Below are positions 11,033 through 23,084 of a stretch of DNA of 64,000 nt, piece by piece; positions within the stretch are counted from its first letter, which is position 1, and each line of letters begins with the position of its first letter. Origin of the DNA: Elephas maximus indicus. Taxonomy: Eukaryota; Chordata; Mammalia; Proboscidea; Elephantidae. The notes under the pieces are model-generated. The model was not told the DNA's origin and did no database searches. It saw only the letters and a program-made list of their open reading frames with translations. A program made the translations under genes and the position numbers. The DNA is taken from assembly GCF_024166365.1 (NCBI RefSeq), contig NC_064820.1, positions 51,251,501-51,315,500 on the forward strand, given 5' to 3'.

Positions 11033-11697
11033 CCTTGTACTAATTTTCTATTGCTGTGTAATAATATACCAAAAACTTAATGGCATAAAACAACACCCAT
11101 TTATTACCTCACAGTTCTGTAAATGAGAAGACTGGCCACTCACTGCTCAGCTGAGTTCTCTGCTCAGGTTCTCACCAGGCTGAAATCAAGGTGTTGAATG
11201 GGTTGTGTTCTCATATATGGAGGATTGATCACGGAAAAATCCATCCTTATGGTGATTCAAGTTGCTGATAGAATTTAGCTACTTGAAGTTGTAGGACAGA
11301 GGTCCCCATTTTCTTTCTGGCTGTTGGCTTCTCATCTCCTAGAGTCCTCTTTCATGTTCGAGTTGCATGGTTCTCTCCACAACATGAAAATTTGCTTCTT
11401 TAAGTCCAAGAAGGGCATCTGCAGCTGCTACTTCAAGTCTTTTTAAAAAGAATTCATTCGATGAGGTCAAGCCCACCAAGGATGGTCCCCACTTGATAAA
11501 GTCAATTGATCAGAGACTTAATTACATCTGCAAAATCCTTTGACCTTCGCATGTTATATAACCCAATCACAGGAGTGACATCCATCGTATAAATTTGCAT
11601 TGTCCATATTCAAGGGGAGAGGATTATACAAGGGTATGGGTAATTAGAGGCAGGAATCTTGGAGGCTCTTAGAGTTCTGCCTGACACAATCATAATA
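11033..11697 (-). mobile_element. MaLR (MLT1-like) LTR remnant, minus strand
   Basis: The plus strand reads 'ttctattgctgtgtaataat', then 'aaaacaacacccatttattacc', and ends near 'atcttggaggctcttagagttctgcctgacaca'. This is the common antisense appearance of an MLT1-type (ERVL-MaLR) LTR. It is diverged and has lost segments. Exact subfamily not assigned. Confidence 0.6.
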
Positions 11698-11783
11698 AAA
11701 AATATTCTGATAATTAAGACAACATGTACATTGTTGTTATTGATGTTAGTGTTGTTTTTTTTTGGTGTCCACTTGACAGTTAC

Positions 11784-12179
11784 GTGCTCTGGTGGCACAA
11801 TAGTTAAATGTTTGACTGCTAATGGAAAGGTCAGTAGATCAAACCCACCAACTGCTCCATGGGAGAAAAGACCTGGCTATCTACTCTCGTAAAGATTCCA
11901 AAAAAAAACCAAAAAAAAAAAAAACCCAGTGCCGTTGAGTCGATTCCAACTCATAGCAACCCTATAGGACAGAGTAGAACTGCCCTAGAGAGTTTCCAAG
12001 GAGCGCTTGGCAGATTCAAACTGCCGACCCTTTGGTTAGCAGCCATAATGCTTAACAACTACACCATCAGGGTTTCCTCGTAAAGATTATAGCCTAGGAA
12101 ACCTTAGGGGGCAGTTCTACTCTGTCCTATAGGGTCACTATGAATCAGAATCAACTGGACGGCATACAACAACAACAAT
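11784..12179 (+). mobile_element. AfroSINE-type SINE, split by an antisense SINE
   Basis: Left part 11784-11897, right part 12077-12179. Head 'gtgctctggtggcacaatag', middle 'gggagaaaagacctggctatc', tail 'atgaatcagaatcaactggacggcatacaacaacaac'. The TSD is ttgacagttac at 11773-11783 and ttgacaattac at 12180-12190 (one mismatch). Confidence 0.88.
11898..12076 (-). mobile_element. AfroSINE-type SINE nested antisense in a SINE
   Basis: Minus-strand short-body copy ('cccagtgccgttgagtcgat' at its tail end, 'catcagggtttc' at its head). It has a perfect 12-bp TSD, ctcgtaaagatt, at 11886-11897 and 12077-12088. Because host and guest share the same 3' tail in opposite orientation, a transcript could fold back on itself here. 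Confidence 0.92.
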
Positions 12180-12190
12180 TTGACAATTAC

Positions 12191-12982
12191 CTCAGCTTTA
12201 CAAGGAATTGCAGGGGGATATAACCTGAAACCTTCGCTGAAGAAGTCTAACAGGAGCGTACACTTTGATATGCTAAGGATTGCCTGATTGCCCTGGATAT
12301 TCTCAACGTTATGCTAGGATGAAGCCAGACCAGCAGGGAATTGAGGCACACACATGACATTGTTTGGTCCCTCAAAGATTAGAATTTTCTAATCTTGACT
12401 TTCCTGTCACCCCTCGGCGTACATTTAAACTTAGAATAAACATCCCTGGGAATCTTCTCATCATATTTACCACACGTTTGATTCTTTCTCACTATATAAC
12501 ACAGTCTCATCTTTATGGAAGAAATTTCCCTCAGGTTACAGAGCTATTTGTCTTCCAAAAACCTAGTTAGTTTTCATTTTATGGACTTTGACTCATATAA
12601 CGGTTTTGTCTTAGTTACGATGGAGCAGAAAAGTGAATTTACAACATACCACTAGGAAATACACAAGACGTTTTGGATACAGTCTTTATCCCAATCATAA
12701 TTTAATTTTTTTTTTACTTATGTTTTCCTTTACTCCTTGAACTTCTTTACTTATCTTTTTTAATCTTGTGGTTCCACAGGTATCTTTAGAAATTCCATTA
12801 AATGGTTTTTGAAATGAATCAGTAAATATTTATTGAGTACTCACTGTAAACTGAACACTTGGCAAGTACCTGTTTTGTTTTTTCTTCCTCTAAAAAAAGA
12901 GACTAGATAATGGAATTTCAAAATAGTTTGGAATGAACATAAGAAAATAGAAATGTGTTAAAAATAATACATAAAATGAACA
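12191..12982. other. No feature recognised
   Basis: About 800 bases. A short 'aaatatttattgagtactcact' motif near 12825 recalls the start of a common old mammalian repeat, but it is too short to call. Confidence 0.45.
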
Positions 12983-13145
12983 TAACAACAACAACAAAAA
13001 AAAACTCATTGCCATCGAGTTGATTCCAACTCAGCAACCTTACAGGACAGAATAAAACTGCCCCATAAGGTTTCCAAGGAGTGGCTGGTGGATTCAAACT
13101 GCTGACCTTTTGGTTATCAGTTGTAGCTCTTAATCACTGGGCATA
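12983..13145 (-). mobile_element. AfroSINE-type SINE, minus strand
   Basis: The plus strand reads 'ctcattgccatcgagttgat', 'ggtttccaaggagtggctgg' and 'ccttttggttatcag', the reverse complement of the short-body SINE. A CAA-rich tail precedes it. Confidence 0.85.
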
Positions 13146-13640
13146 TAACACTTTGCAATTTAAAATGTTCCTTCTCTTATATAAACCAAATACCATCAGG
13201 CATTACCAGTGGGTACAAATGAAATCGTATTAATTCCAACAAGCAAAAGCTGCTTACCTTGCTCCATTTGCTCATGTGTTGCCTTAATTCCATTGACAAT
13301 GTCCACTGCAGCTATTTTTGGGAGTTCCTTAAAGGGCGCCTCAGTCTAGTTTGTCAGCCACAGTTACCATGTGACGGGTGTCTTTACATTCTTCCACTTC
13401 TATTACCTGCCGCTCAAACAAAGTCTCTTAAAGGAATCTGCCCTGGTGAAAGAGTTTCTTGTGAGACTTGGGGTATCTGTAAAACAATAATTTCTCCCAG
13501 TTTTCCCCATCTGCTATTTTCATGTTATCAAAGTGGTCTGAGTTCATGAAGAGGAATGGAAAGTGGCTTTTTCCCCAACCCTGGGTCATGCTTTCTCATC
13601 TGGACAACAAGCCAGCCTTGCTTTACTTACAGTTGACAAT
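13146..13640. other. No feature recognised
   Basis: A 96-codon open frame (13259-13549, plus) covers much of this stretch. It is cysteine-rich, with no motif I recognise, no splice-site context I trust and no homologue I can name. I treat it as chance. Confidence 0.4.
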
Positions 13641-13644
13641 GAGA

Positions 13645-13800
13645 TAGGTAAGAGCTAAGGCTGCTAACCAAAAGGTTAGTGGTTGGAATCCATCAGATGC
13701 CCCTGGAAACTCTATAAGGGGCAATTCTACCCTGTCCTATAGTGTTGCTATGAGTCAGGATCCACTCGTCGGCAACGGATTTGTTTTGTTTCCATTGTAT
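13645..13800 (+). mobile_element. AfroSINE-type SINE (short body), 5'-truncated
   Basis: 'aaggctgctaaccaaaagg' head, 'cctggaaactctataagggg' body, 'ctatgagtcaggatccactc' tail, and a T/G-rich end. Confidence 0.85.
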
Positions 13801-13935
13801 TTAGGAGATAGACAATAAATGCACGAACAGATTAAGGCAATTCCCGAAGCTCATCCAGGTAGAAAGTAAAGGAGATGGAACTCAAATCTAGGTAGTCGAA
13901 CTCCATAGCCCACATGCTTTAACTGATACCCTGTA
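13800..13935 (+). repeat. MIR-like SINE fragment
   Basis: Diverged match to the MIR core and 3' side ('ctcatccaggtagaaagtaaaggagatggaactcaaatctagg'). Confidence 0.5.
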
Positions 13936-14516
13936 TCAGTTCCTTATATAAGTCAATAGGTGCAAATGCGGGTGTATTGTCAACTCTGAGTCCTACTTCA
14001 ATCTGTCCATAGGCCTAGTTAAATTTACAATCTCTGTGAAGTGATAACGCCACAAAGCTCCCACCTTTTTTTAATGAGTAAGAAAATAAATAAATGAGTA
14101 AGAAGATAAAATTCAGTGTAACAAAGTAACATTTTAAGACACAACATGATAGAGGTAGGGATCATAGTTTTACTGGGTTAGCACCTTGAAGATAGGTACC
14201 ATCTATATATCTCTACCACCTTGGAAAGTCTTTATTGTTCAGAATATTTTCAACAAATCGTGGGTGCATGAGTGAATAATTAATAAAACTGAGCATATCT
14301 GATTCTAAATTCAGTGCTCTTTTCTTTACAATGCAGCTGACCATATAACTTGTATAGACCAGGAAGGAAAAAAGCACCCATGGTAAAGTGGTATTCATCT
14401 AGAAAAAGATTTCTTGATTCAGGTTTTGAAATCAATGTTGAAAATATTTTTGAAGAGTGGAAAAAGAAGGGCATCTTATATGTAGGCAATGGAAAGTAAT
14501 GAGATAATAGAGAAGT
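13936..14516. other. No feature recognised
   Basis: About 580 bases between a MIR-like fragment and an RTE insertion. Two overlapping minus-strand open frames (14213-14398, 14280-14585) carry no motif. Confidence 0.45.
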
Positions 14517-14528
14517 ATGTCTACCTGT

Positions 14529-16252
14529 ATTTTCTGCTTTCAGCCAAGATCCATCTGACATCAGCAAAGATACCCCTTGTTTCACATCCTCTTCTGAATT
14601 TGGCTTGAATTTCTGGTAGTTTCCTGTCGATGTACTGCTGCAACCACTTCTGAATTACCTTCAGCAAAATTTTACTTTTGTATGGTATTAATGATAGTGT
14701 TCAATAATTTCTGCATTCTGTTGGATCACCTTTCTTTGGAATGGGCACAAATATGGGTCTCTTCTAATCAGTTGGCCAGGTAGCTGTTTTCCAAATTTCT
14801 TGGCATAGATGAGTGAGTGCATCCAGCACTGCATCCATTTGTTGAGATAGCTCACCTGGTATTCTGTCAATTCCTGGAGCCTTGTTATTCACCAATATCT
14901 TCTGTGAAGCTTGGAATTCTTCCTTCAATACCACCAGTTCCTGATCATATGTTACCTCCTGAATGTTTGAACATCTACCAATTCTTTTTGGTATGGTGAC
15001 TCTGTGTATTCCTTTTATCTTCTTTTGATGTTTCTTGCATCCTTTAATATTTTACTCATAGAATCCCTCAGGCTTGAATTTTTTCTTCAGTTCTTTCAGC
15101 TTGAGAAATGCCAAGTGTGTCAAATGGATCTTGGCTGGAAGCAGAAAATACCAGACAGATGTTTACCTGTGTTTTATTGACTATGCAAAGGCTCTTGACT
15201 GTGTGGATCATAACAAATTATGGATAACATTGTGAAGAATGGGAATTCCAGAACACTTAATTTTGCTCAAGAGGAACCTGTACTTAGACCAAGAGGCAAG
15301 CATTCGAATAGAATAAAGTTTGAATAGAACCGCGTGGTTTAAAATCAGGAAAGGTGTGTGTCAGGGTTGTATTCTCTCACCATAGCTATTCAATCTGCAT
15401 GCTGAGCAAATAATCAAAAAAGCTGGACTATATGAAGAGGAACAGGGCATCAAGATTGGAGGAAGACTCATGAACAACCTGTGATATACAGTTGATACAA
15501 TCTTGCTTGTGGAGAGCGAAGAAGATTTGAAGTACTTACTGATGAAGATCAAAGACCACAGCCTTCAGTATGGATTACACCTCAATACAAAGAAAACAAA
15601 AATCCTCACAACTGGACCAATAAGCAATATCATGATAAACAGAAAATATTGAAGTCGTCAAGGATTTCATTTTACTTGGATCCACAATCAATGACCCTGG
15701 AAGCAGCAGTCAAGAAATCAAACGACATATTGCATGGGCAGATCTGTTGCAAGTCTTCTTTAGAGTGTTTAAAAGCAAAGATGTCACATTAAGGACTAAA
15801 TGCACCTGACCCAAGCCATGGTATTTTCAATTGTCTCATATACATGTGAAAGCTGGACAGTGAATAAGGAAGACCGAAGAAAAATCGATGCCTTTTAATT
15901 CTGGTGTTGCAAAGAATATTGAATATGCCATGGACTGCCAGAAGAGTAAACAAATCTGTCTTGGAAGAAATACAGGCAGAATGCTCCTAGAAGGGAGGAT
16001 GACGAGACTTCATCTTGTGTACTTTGGACATGTTATCAGGAGGGGCCAGTTCCTGGTGAAGGAGATCATGCTTGGTAAAGTAGAGGGCCAGTGAAATAGT
16101 GGAAGAGCCTCAACGAGATGGATTGACACAGTGGCTGCAAGTTGACTCAGGCATAGCAATGATTGTGAGGTTGGCACAGGAACGGGCAGTGTTTTGTTCT
16201 CTTGTACATTGGGTTGCCATGAGTCGGAACTGACTCGAATGCACCTAACAAC
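14529..16252 (+). mobile_element. RTE LINE (copy C) with inverted 5' segment
   Basis: One insertion in two parts. 14529 to about 15110 is the linker-to-RT part of the RTE in minus orientation. From about 15113 to 16252 the element runs in plus orientation from 'gatcttggctggaagcagaaaatac' to the 3' end. The two parts meet at nearly the same point of the element, with an overlap of a few tens of bases around 'ctgaaagcagaaaata'. A perfect 12-bp TSD, atgtctacctgt, flanks the whole block (14517-14528 and 16253-16264), so this is one insertion with a 5' inversion and not two elements. The coding sequence is broken in both halves; the YADD region in the forward part (about 15485-15500) is altered. 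Confidence 0.92.
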
Positions 16253-16264
16253 ATGTCTACCTGT

Positions 16265-18299
16265 GAGCAAGGAATGTTTAAACAGATCTGATTGTCTGGG
16301 ATCTAGTAAGAGTTGACTTACTATGGATTACATGTTTAAGCACTGAAGCACTAGTTGATGGAAGCTCATTTTTTTTCTAGTTCTGCTTTTAAAACACTCC
16401 AGGATGTTTAAAAAGTGTTAGAAAATTCTGAAAACAATATTTTCATTGGGTACTTTTAGAAAATATGAGCAGGATATGTTAAGAAATCAAACAAAGAACA
16501 ATGAGGTGTTAAAAGTTCTACTAAATTGCAAATCTTTCACTAGGGAGTTACTGTGTTTCTAACTAAGCAGAAAAGGCACATAATTTAAAAAACATTAAAA
16601 AAAAAGTCTAAATCTTTGCTTTATGTGTGTAGAGAAGGGATTAGATTTTACTTAAAGGGATTAGCAATTCACCAGTGTGACTTCACCTTATAAAACTAAC
16701 GGCTCACAATGCTATGAGAAATCCTTAGAATTGTTCTATCTCTGTGGTTTGAAATCTATTAGGCCATTAATCTTTTCAACGGCTCCAGTTTTTCCAGAGT
16801 TGTTTTTTCCCCTAATATACACACTAGGGTACTGGGAGTCACCACCTTTTTCTTCCAGTGTATTCCAAATAAGAAGAATTTTAATGATAAAGTAAACCAT
16901 CAGTTGATATTCTAATAGCAAACAAAAGAAACCCACTCTGGACATACAACGAAGCAGAAAATGATTTATGAGAAAAGAATTGGAGAGTTCACAGACTCTC
17001 CAGGATGACTGAAGAGAGGCCACTGGGCCAGGAACAACTCCCAAAACAATGCTGCAGAGCTAATCAGGGGAAAACTCCTCTGTTGTTGCTGCCAGCACGG
17101 GTAGGAGTCAGCCCTACCCAAAATGGTGACCTCAGCACTTGGCCCTGAAGAATGCTTCTTGATCACAGCCTAGGTAATGGGACAGAATTGCCACCATCAT
17201 ATCTACTCTCATCTTCAGAATGAATTTTGTGTTGTTCTTACTATTTGGTGTCATTAATTTCAGATTGAAGTTCGCATTGTTTGGCAGATACTAAAGAGTC
17301 CATTAAGTGGTCTCCACTAAGGGGTCTCTGTTAATGAGGAAGGAGGAGTGGACTTATAGCAGGAACATAGTGGAGGTAATAAGCAGTTAAACAGGCTGCA
17401 AAACAAGGGCCAAGCCAGCAGTTTCAATTTCTTGTCTTCTATAGGGCTATTTTTAGGTACACAGTAGGGCTTCTACAGCCTAAATAATGCTGGCTAACCC
17501 TATTTTTCTTGATCATCTGTGTCAGCGGAATTACATATTGTCCAGGAGTTCTAGATTCACTTGTAGAGCTGGCAACTTAAAATAAACTTTCCAAAAATAA
17601 TATTTTTCAAACCGTTTCTTCCATGACTAAAACATTGGCATTCACAAAATATGCACCAGCAGTCAAGAGCTGTCCCGCAAAACATCCAATGGCAAGAGGA
17701 GAACCACAGTGAAACGTGAAGGGAGCATTAGCCGCAGAATGGAAATCTCAGTTCTAGCATGAAGCCATTGTGCAGTTGTTCATATACTATTCCTGGGAGA
17801 AGGAAAGAAGGATAGATCCTGCAAATAATTAGTGAATAGACCAGAGTAGAGCTGGAACATCAAGTCTGTCCCAGCCTACCTTTGTCAATCTCTGCGGAGG
17901 AAAGGAGTTTTATTATTATTTTTGCCACTTACGTGACACAGAAACATCCTGCCTTAACAAAAACAGATCAGTGCTATGGTCCATGTGTGTTTCAGTCAAG
18001 TGGTGAGCTATATTTTCCCTTTCATCCAAAGAGAGTATCCCAGACTACACAGCACCTTTAATGTTAAACATTGTCCTAATGTTATAACAGGAAGCATTTA
18101 CTAGTAAGTTCCCTAATCCGTTTATTCCCTTGTTTTGTCTCTGTAATTGGGGAAAATAGTCTCATTTCATGTGGTTGAGATCATGTGGTTAGTAACCTGT
18201 CTAACTCACACTAAGGGCCCAATGTTGCAACTATTATTGTTCCTATACCATTCCACCACAATACACTAGAAAATTTAGAAAACAGAAATTATATATTTA
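16265..18299. other. No feature recognised; mostly single-copy-looking sequence
   Basis: Two kilobases without a named repeat. Overlapping antisense frames at 16677-17166 are shadows of each other with no motif. No exon-like coding block, tRNA or CpG-rich segment is visible. Confidence 0.5.
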
Positions 18300-18500
18300 T
18301 GCATTAACTTATGGTATTGCAAAGTGTTCTCATTTTTTGGCTTTGAAAAAGCAGGGTGAATAATATTATCTTAATTTTATAGGTGAGAAACCTATGGCAG
18401 GAAAGTTTAAGTGATTTGTTGAAGGAAGCCCTATTGAAAAGTGGGAGAGCCCAAAACAAATCCGTATCTTCTGAGACCAAGCCTATGGCTCCTGCCACAA
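18300..18500 (+). repeat. MIR-like SINE fragment
   Basis: 'attatcttaattttataggtgagaaacc... gtttaagtgatttgttgaagg... gggagagcccaaaacaaatccgtat... ccaagcctatggctcctgcc' follows the MIR consensus in order across about 150 bases. Confidence 0.7.
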
Positions 18501-20754
18501 TTCTATGATGTGCTTATGCGTGAGACCCTCTGAGGACCATCTCCTGTGTCACCAGGTTTAGGCTGCGAACGATTCCATCCTGTTTCACAAAAGCCCTCTT
18601 TCTAGGCAGCATAATCTTTGAGCTATCTATGGATGACTTCCACTTCAGTAACAACTCAGGATATTTAACTTGGTTGGTTCGATTTCTTGTTGGAAAGAAT
18701 GAGAAAAGTATTGTAGCCATTTTGGAATTTTGAGTGAATTGTGGCTAAATTAAAACATTCCCCCTTCTCCATGGAATATTCCCCATAAAGAGGCCATCTA
18801 ATAAGGTGATCTGGATTCCATTCTTCTTTCCCCCACCTGTTTGACATGGGGCAAATCCTTTCTAAATCTGGGTAAAGCCAATAGCATGACTCCATTTAAC
18901 ATCTAATAAAAACGTTGTGATCCATGACATATGTTACTATAAAAGTGGCTTATACCTCCAAATTCCTCTTTTTAGCAGCATAAAAAAGCTCTGAGGATGT
19001 CCAGTAGCTTTGCATATCATCAACTGCATTCTCATCTATTTCCATAAATATGTTAAAAATCATTGTTTCAGAACAATGTCCTGCAAATGAAAATATTCAG
19101 GTCACCTGGATGTCTTCCCACCTATTATCCCAGACTAATTTCTTTTTTATTTTCCTTGGAAAGCACGTGCCTAGAGCTCTTACTGAATGTAATAACAATA
19201 TCACAGAGTAATTGCCATTGTTTTACAGCTACTAATTCTTGACTTCTTTTCAATTAAAATGAGTTGGTTCACTGTAGGTGCTAGTGTATTTTCTCTTTTA
19301 AGAATATAAATATCATACTCATGATATGAATTTCAAAAGGACATTCATTTTCCTTTCAATAGAAAGTTCAGACTGCAATTTTTGTATACTGTTGGGGGTT
19401 ACTTTTCAATGATGACTTGATTTTTTTATTTTTAGAAAACATGTCAAAGTGATACTCTGGTTCTATAGCTTTGATTAATAACCTCAGTTCTTCTTAAATT
19501 CTTTTTTCCACTTCTAATTTAAATCATTTTATGAAATTTTATAACTTAGATTTTAAAAGTAAATATACAGGAAGTCTTTCCAGACACTAAAATAAGTAAA
19601 TTCCAATTTATACTTTCTAATTCAATTTAGTTGCAGTTGCTGCTTTTTAAACATCCACGTCCACTCCAGTGCTATACACTTATATTTTCCTTAAATTCTT
19701 CTAAAATTAGAAACAGATCTATATATTTTTGTTGTTGTTGCACTTACTTTTTTTCCTGCCTCCTGCCCTTATTGGAATGTTTTTGTTATCCTCATTGATA
19801 GTCAATAGTTGTACTTTCCCACGTAACTTATTAGCAGGTGTGAAATACTACAGTCCTAAGTGGCAGCACTTCCTGGCGACTGTTGAGATGTGACTGCTGT
19901 GATTTGAAACTTTACAGGCTTCTATGGTGAGCCAGTCTTCAGTCAACAATTTACCGGGAACTACTGTTTGCAAAGTACTGCACTCACCAAACTCACAAAA
20001 CTGAATCTAAGTTAGAAGACAGAACCTAGGTGCTAAGGTTCTTTAATGGGGGCAAATTAATGCCATATGCATGGAATATATAAAGTCTGAAGGACAGCCA
20101 AATAGAAGAGTGAAAGAATTCAGAGGAGGGAAATGAAGGATACTTCCATCTAGGTCCTAGGGAAGGAAGTGGTGGTGAACCAAGGGCATGGAGAAGAGGG
20201 GTGGTTAATCAGCCTGAGGAAGGTGGAGTAAGGAACATCAACAATAAAACTAAACAGTAATAATGAAGTAGACATGCTTTGATGCACTCTAGTGTCATGT
20301 CTTGTTCCTCTTCAAGGGCAAAGATACATTCCAATAAGTCATTTCTTGGTCAGAAAATGTCTTAAGTAGAAATATAGTAGTGTGATTTCAGACTTAAAGG
20401 AGATTGGACCATGAAATAATAAAAATGAAAAATAACATTTAAAAATAACTAAAGTAACATCAAATAGGCCTGAGTTTTGGGGAAAAAAAAAGGTGAGGGA
20501 AGAAATCTGGGTTTAAGTTAGAGGAATGGAAGAGAGGGGTCTGAGAGGAACACAGAGAGGAGAGGCAAGAAGAATCTTAAGGATGGGAACTGCCATGGGA
20601 TTTCTGCTTCACTCATACAGCCATCAAAAATCAAGTTTGTGTTAATGCTAATTTTAAAAGCAGTTGTTCCTCATGATTTGGAGAACATGTCTCCTTTAAT
20701 GGTCTTCTAATATCTTCTTCCACTGGAAGAGCAACATATTACAATGGAAACACT
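18501..20754. other. No feature recognised
   Basis: About 2.25 kb of AT-rich sequence with no named repeat and no long open frame. Short frames at 18514-18720 and 18665-18895 (minus) overlap and lack motifs. Confidence 0.5.
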
Positions 20755-20915
20755 AATGGGACAGCAATCGGAGGGTACAATATGTTGTGTTACCTGATTC
20801 GTGGCTTTTGCCACATCGTTTAACTTCTCTGGGTCCCAGTTTCCTTATTTATAAATAAAATTGTTGGACTAGAGGACTTCTAAAGTTCTTCGCCAATCTA
20901 TCATTGTGTGATTTT
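20755..20915 (+). repeat. MIR-family SINE fragment
   Basis: 'cgtttaacttctctgggtcccagtttccttatttataaa... ttgttggactagaggacttctaaagttcttcgccaatc' matches the MIR3-type core and end. Confidence 0.7.
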
Positions 20916-21432
20916 TTCCCCAAACTCTTTGGTGGATAAAATGGCCTTTTAACAATCAAAAATAAAGAGTATTTTGATTTAAAGTTTTTAGTGTATTCAA
21001 TGACCAGTCATAGTAAACAACTCATGAAAGGAGAAGGAGGCTCTGTGGTGCCTAGTATAAGGTACAGTGTCACTCACAAAGTGGTTAAGAAGAAAGTAGA
21101 GTTTAAGAAAACAGACTACGAATTTTGCAAGCTTGCAGTTTTGGCCAGGGATGGTTCTATTTACCTTTCACACAGAAGGCCAAATAGAAGGGCGTCTAGG
21201 AGGTATCTGTGAAAGTAGGAGCCATACAGGCAGCTCTGCTTCTCATGATTCACACCAGTAACACACTATCAACAGCAGCATTGCCAGCAGATTATTTCCA
21301 CCAGATACTCTGATACCACCACCGACTTCTGAATTTGAGCACTCGAGTCTCCAAACCAATTCTTTGGGGAGCAGAGAAAGTATGAGAAATAACATGTTGC
21401 AAATGATTTGGTGTTCCTGAGCCATAGTTACA

Positions 21433-21435
<3 letters not shown>
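20916..21435. other. No feature recognised
   Basis: Contains a 73-codon plus frame (20991-21212) ending in a run of basic residues. I cannot relate it to any family and treat it as chance. Confidence 0.4.

Positions 21436-21466
<31 letters not shown>
21436..21466. repeat. (GT)15 microsatellite
   Basis: Uninterrupted GT dinucleotides over about 31 bases. Confidence 0.95.
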
Positions 21467-21468
<2 letters not shown>

Positions 21469-21479
21469 ATGGGTCAAGA

Positions 21480-21760
21480 CAAAAATATTTCTCTATGGGT
21501 TGTGGTTGAAAGAGTATGAAAACCAAGTAAGGATACTGTAGCAGAAGGCCACACAAAAGACGATATAGTGGTGAGGATGGAGAAAAAGGTACATACTTGA
21601 GAAATATTTGGGTGATAAAATACTCAAAACTTGGTGATTGATTGAGAAAGAGAAATAAAGGGGAGAAAAATTCAAAGATACTCAATGTCTTGCGTTGGTG
21701 GCTGTGTATGTGTAGCTACCAGGGTGACTAACTGAGCTAGAGAATGAAAAAGAGCAAGCC
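21480..21760 (+). repeat. Old mammalian-wide repeat, same family as 7330-8110
   Basis: 'gaaatatttgggtgataaaat... acttggtgattgattgagaaagagaaataaagg' follows the order of the same unnamed old repeat. Confidence 0.4.
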
Positions 21761-22674
21761 AGTTGGGGAACATAGTGAGTTGGAGAAAGACAAAGGAGAA
21801 TTACCCATTTCCTCAGTATGAACGCACATGTTTGTTCACCAATGACCCATTACACAAGCAGAAAGCATATTTCCACAGGCTGTATGAAGGAACAAAGAGA
21901 AGGAGAACTTGCCAGGCTCTCAATTTGCAAAATGCTCTTGAAAAAGCTACATTGCTTCCTCCAGTGGAAACATATGACAGCTCTCTGGGATCTCTGATAG
22001 AAATAAAGTAAATGATAAAGCAGATACAGTGAATACGTGTAAAAAATACAGCTTAATTTTCATACTGAAAACTGAATCATGATTGTGGAAGAAGAGAAAA
22101 TTCTCACCATCTTGCGCTTAAATGCTCTAAACTTGCTTAGATCTTCCACTTCCTTGGCAATTACTGCAGGAATGGACATACCTGGAAGGCCCGCCAACTG
22201 TACCATATTGTCTTAGAGTCTTTTGGGAACTAATGGATTTACTCCCATCTTTACATATGTCCACTTCCAGCAGGTAGAATTTAGCCTTTTCCATTTCTAT
22301 CCCTTCATTATGCAAAAATTAGTGGTTCAGATGGGTGTACCACTTGTGAACCCACATGCTTATATCAGCATAGGAGCTGGAGGTCCCTAGCCCCACACCT
22401 AGTGAGCAGCTGGCACTATTTGGGTCCTTGAAGTCCAATCCTCTCCCAATTCCTGTGATGTTCCAGGAATGTATACATTTCATCCTCTTTTACATTTTTG
22501 TGAATTTAGGGAGTCAGCTCTTTTGTCAAAGATCTTTAAAAAAGGAAAAAGACTAGATAGGCCTTTCTTCCCTAAACTTCTCTTTTTTTAAACCCAACTT
22601 TTTTCATAACACTGTGCTGTGGGCAATTGGGCAAATAGTAGGGCAGATTTTTTTTTTTTTTAATAATTGTTATG
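21761..22674. other. No feature recognised
   Basis: Includes an 82-codon plus frame (21763-22011) without motifs. A T-run (22649-22661) precedes the RTE's 3' end. Confidence 0.45.
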
Positions 22675-22694
22675 ACTTGTAGCTGTTGTTGTTG

Positions 22695-23084
22695 TTAAGT
22701 GCCGTTGAGTTGGTTCTGACTCATAGCAACTCTATGCACAACAAAAGGAAACACTGACCGGTCCTGCTTCATCCTTACAATCATTGTTATGCTTGAGCCC
22801 ATTGTTGCAGCCACTGTGTCAATGCACCTCATTGAGGATCTTCCTCTTTTCCTCTGACCCTGTACTTTGTAAACAATGATGTCCTTCTCCAGGGACTGAT
22901 CCCTCCTGACATGTCCAAAGTATGTAAGACGCAGTCTCGCCATCCTTGCTTCTAAGGAACATTCTGGTTGTACTTCTTCCAAGACAAATTTGTTGGTTCT
23001 TTTGGCAGTCCATGGTATATTCAATATTCTTTGCCAACACCACAATTCAAAGATGTCAATAATTCTTTGGTCTTCCTTATTCAT
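22695..23084 (-). pseudogene. RTE C-terminal region
   Basis: A 129-codon frame: 'ELWCWQRILNIPWTAKRTNKFVLEEVQPECSLEARMARLRLTYFGHVRR...'. This post-RT segment is found in RTE proteins after the polymerase; the repeated 'ELWCWRRIL...W' and 'YFGHV' blocks recur in every RTE copy in the window. Its function is not established. It overlaps the RT frame by four bases in another frame. Confidence 0.8.

Noticed and set aside
13259-13549. 96-codon cysteine-rich frame as a possible small gene
   Set aside because: No motif, homologue, promoter or splice context; frames of this length are expected by chance in 64 kb.
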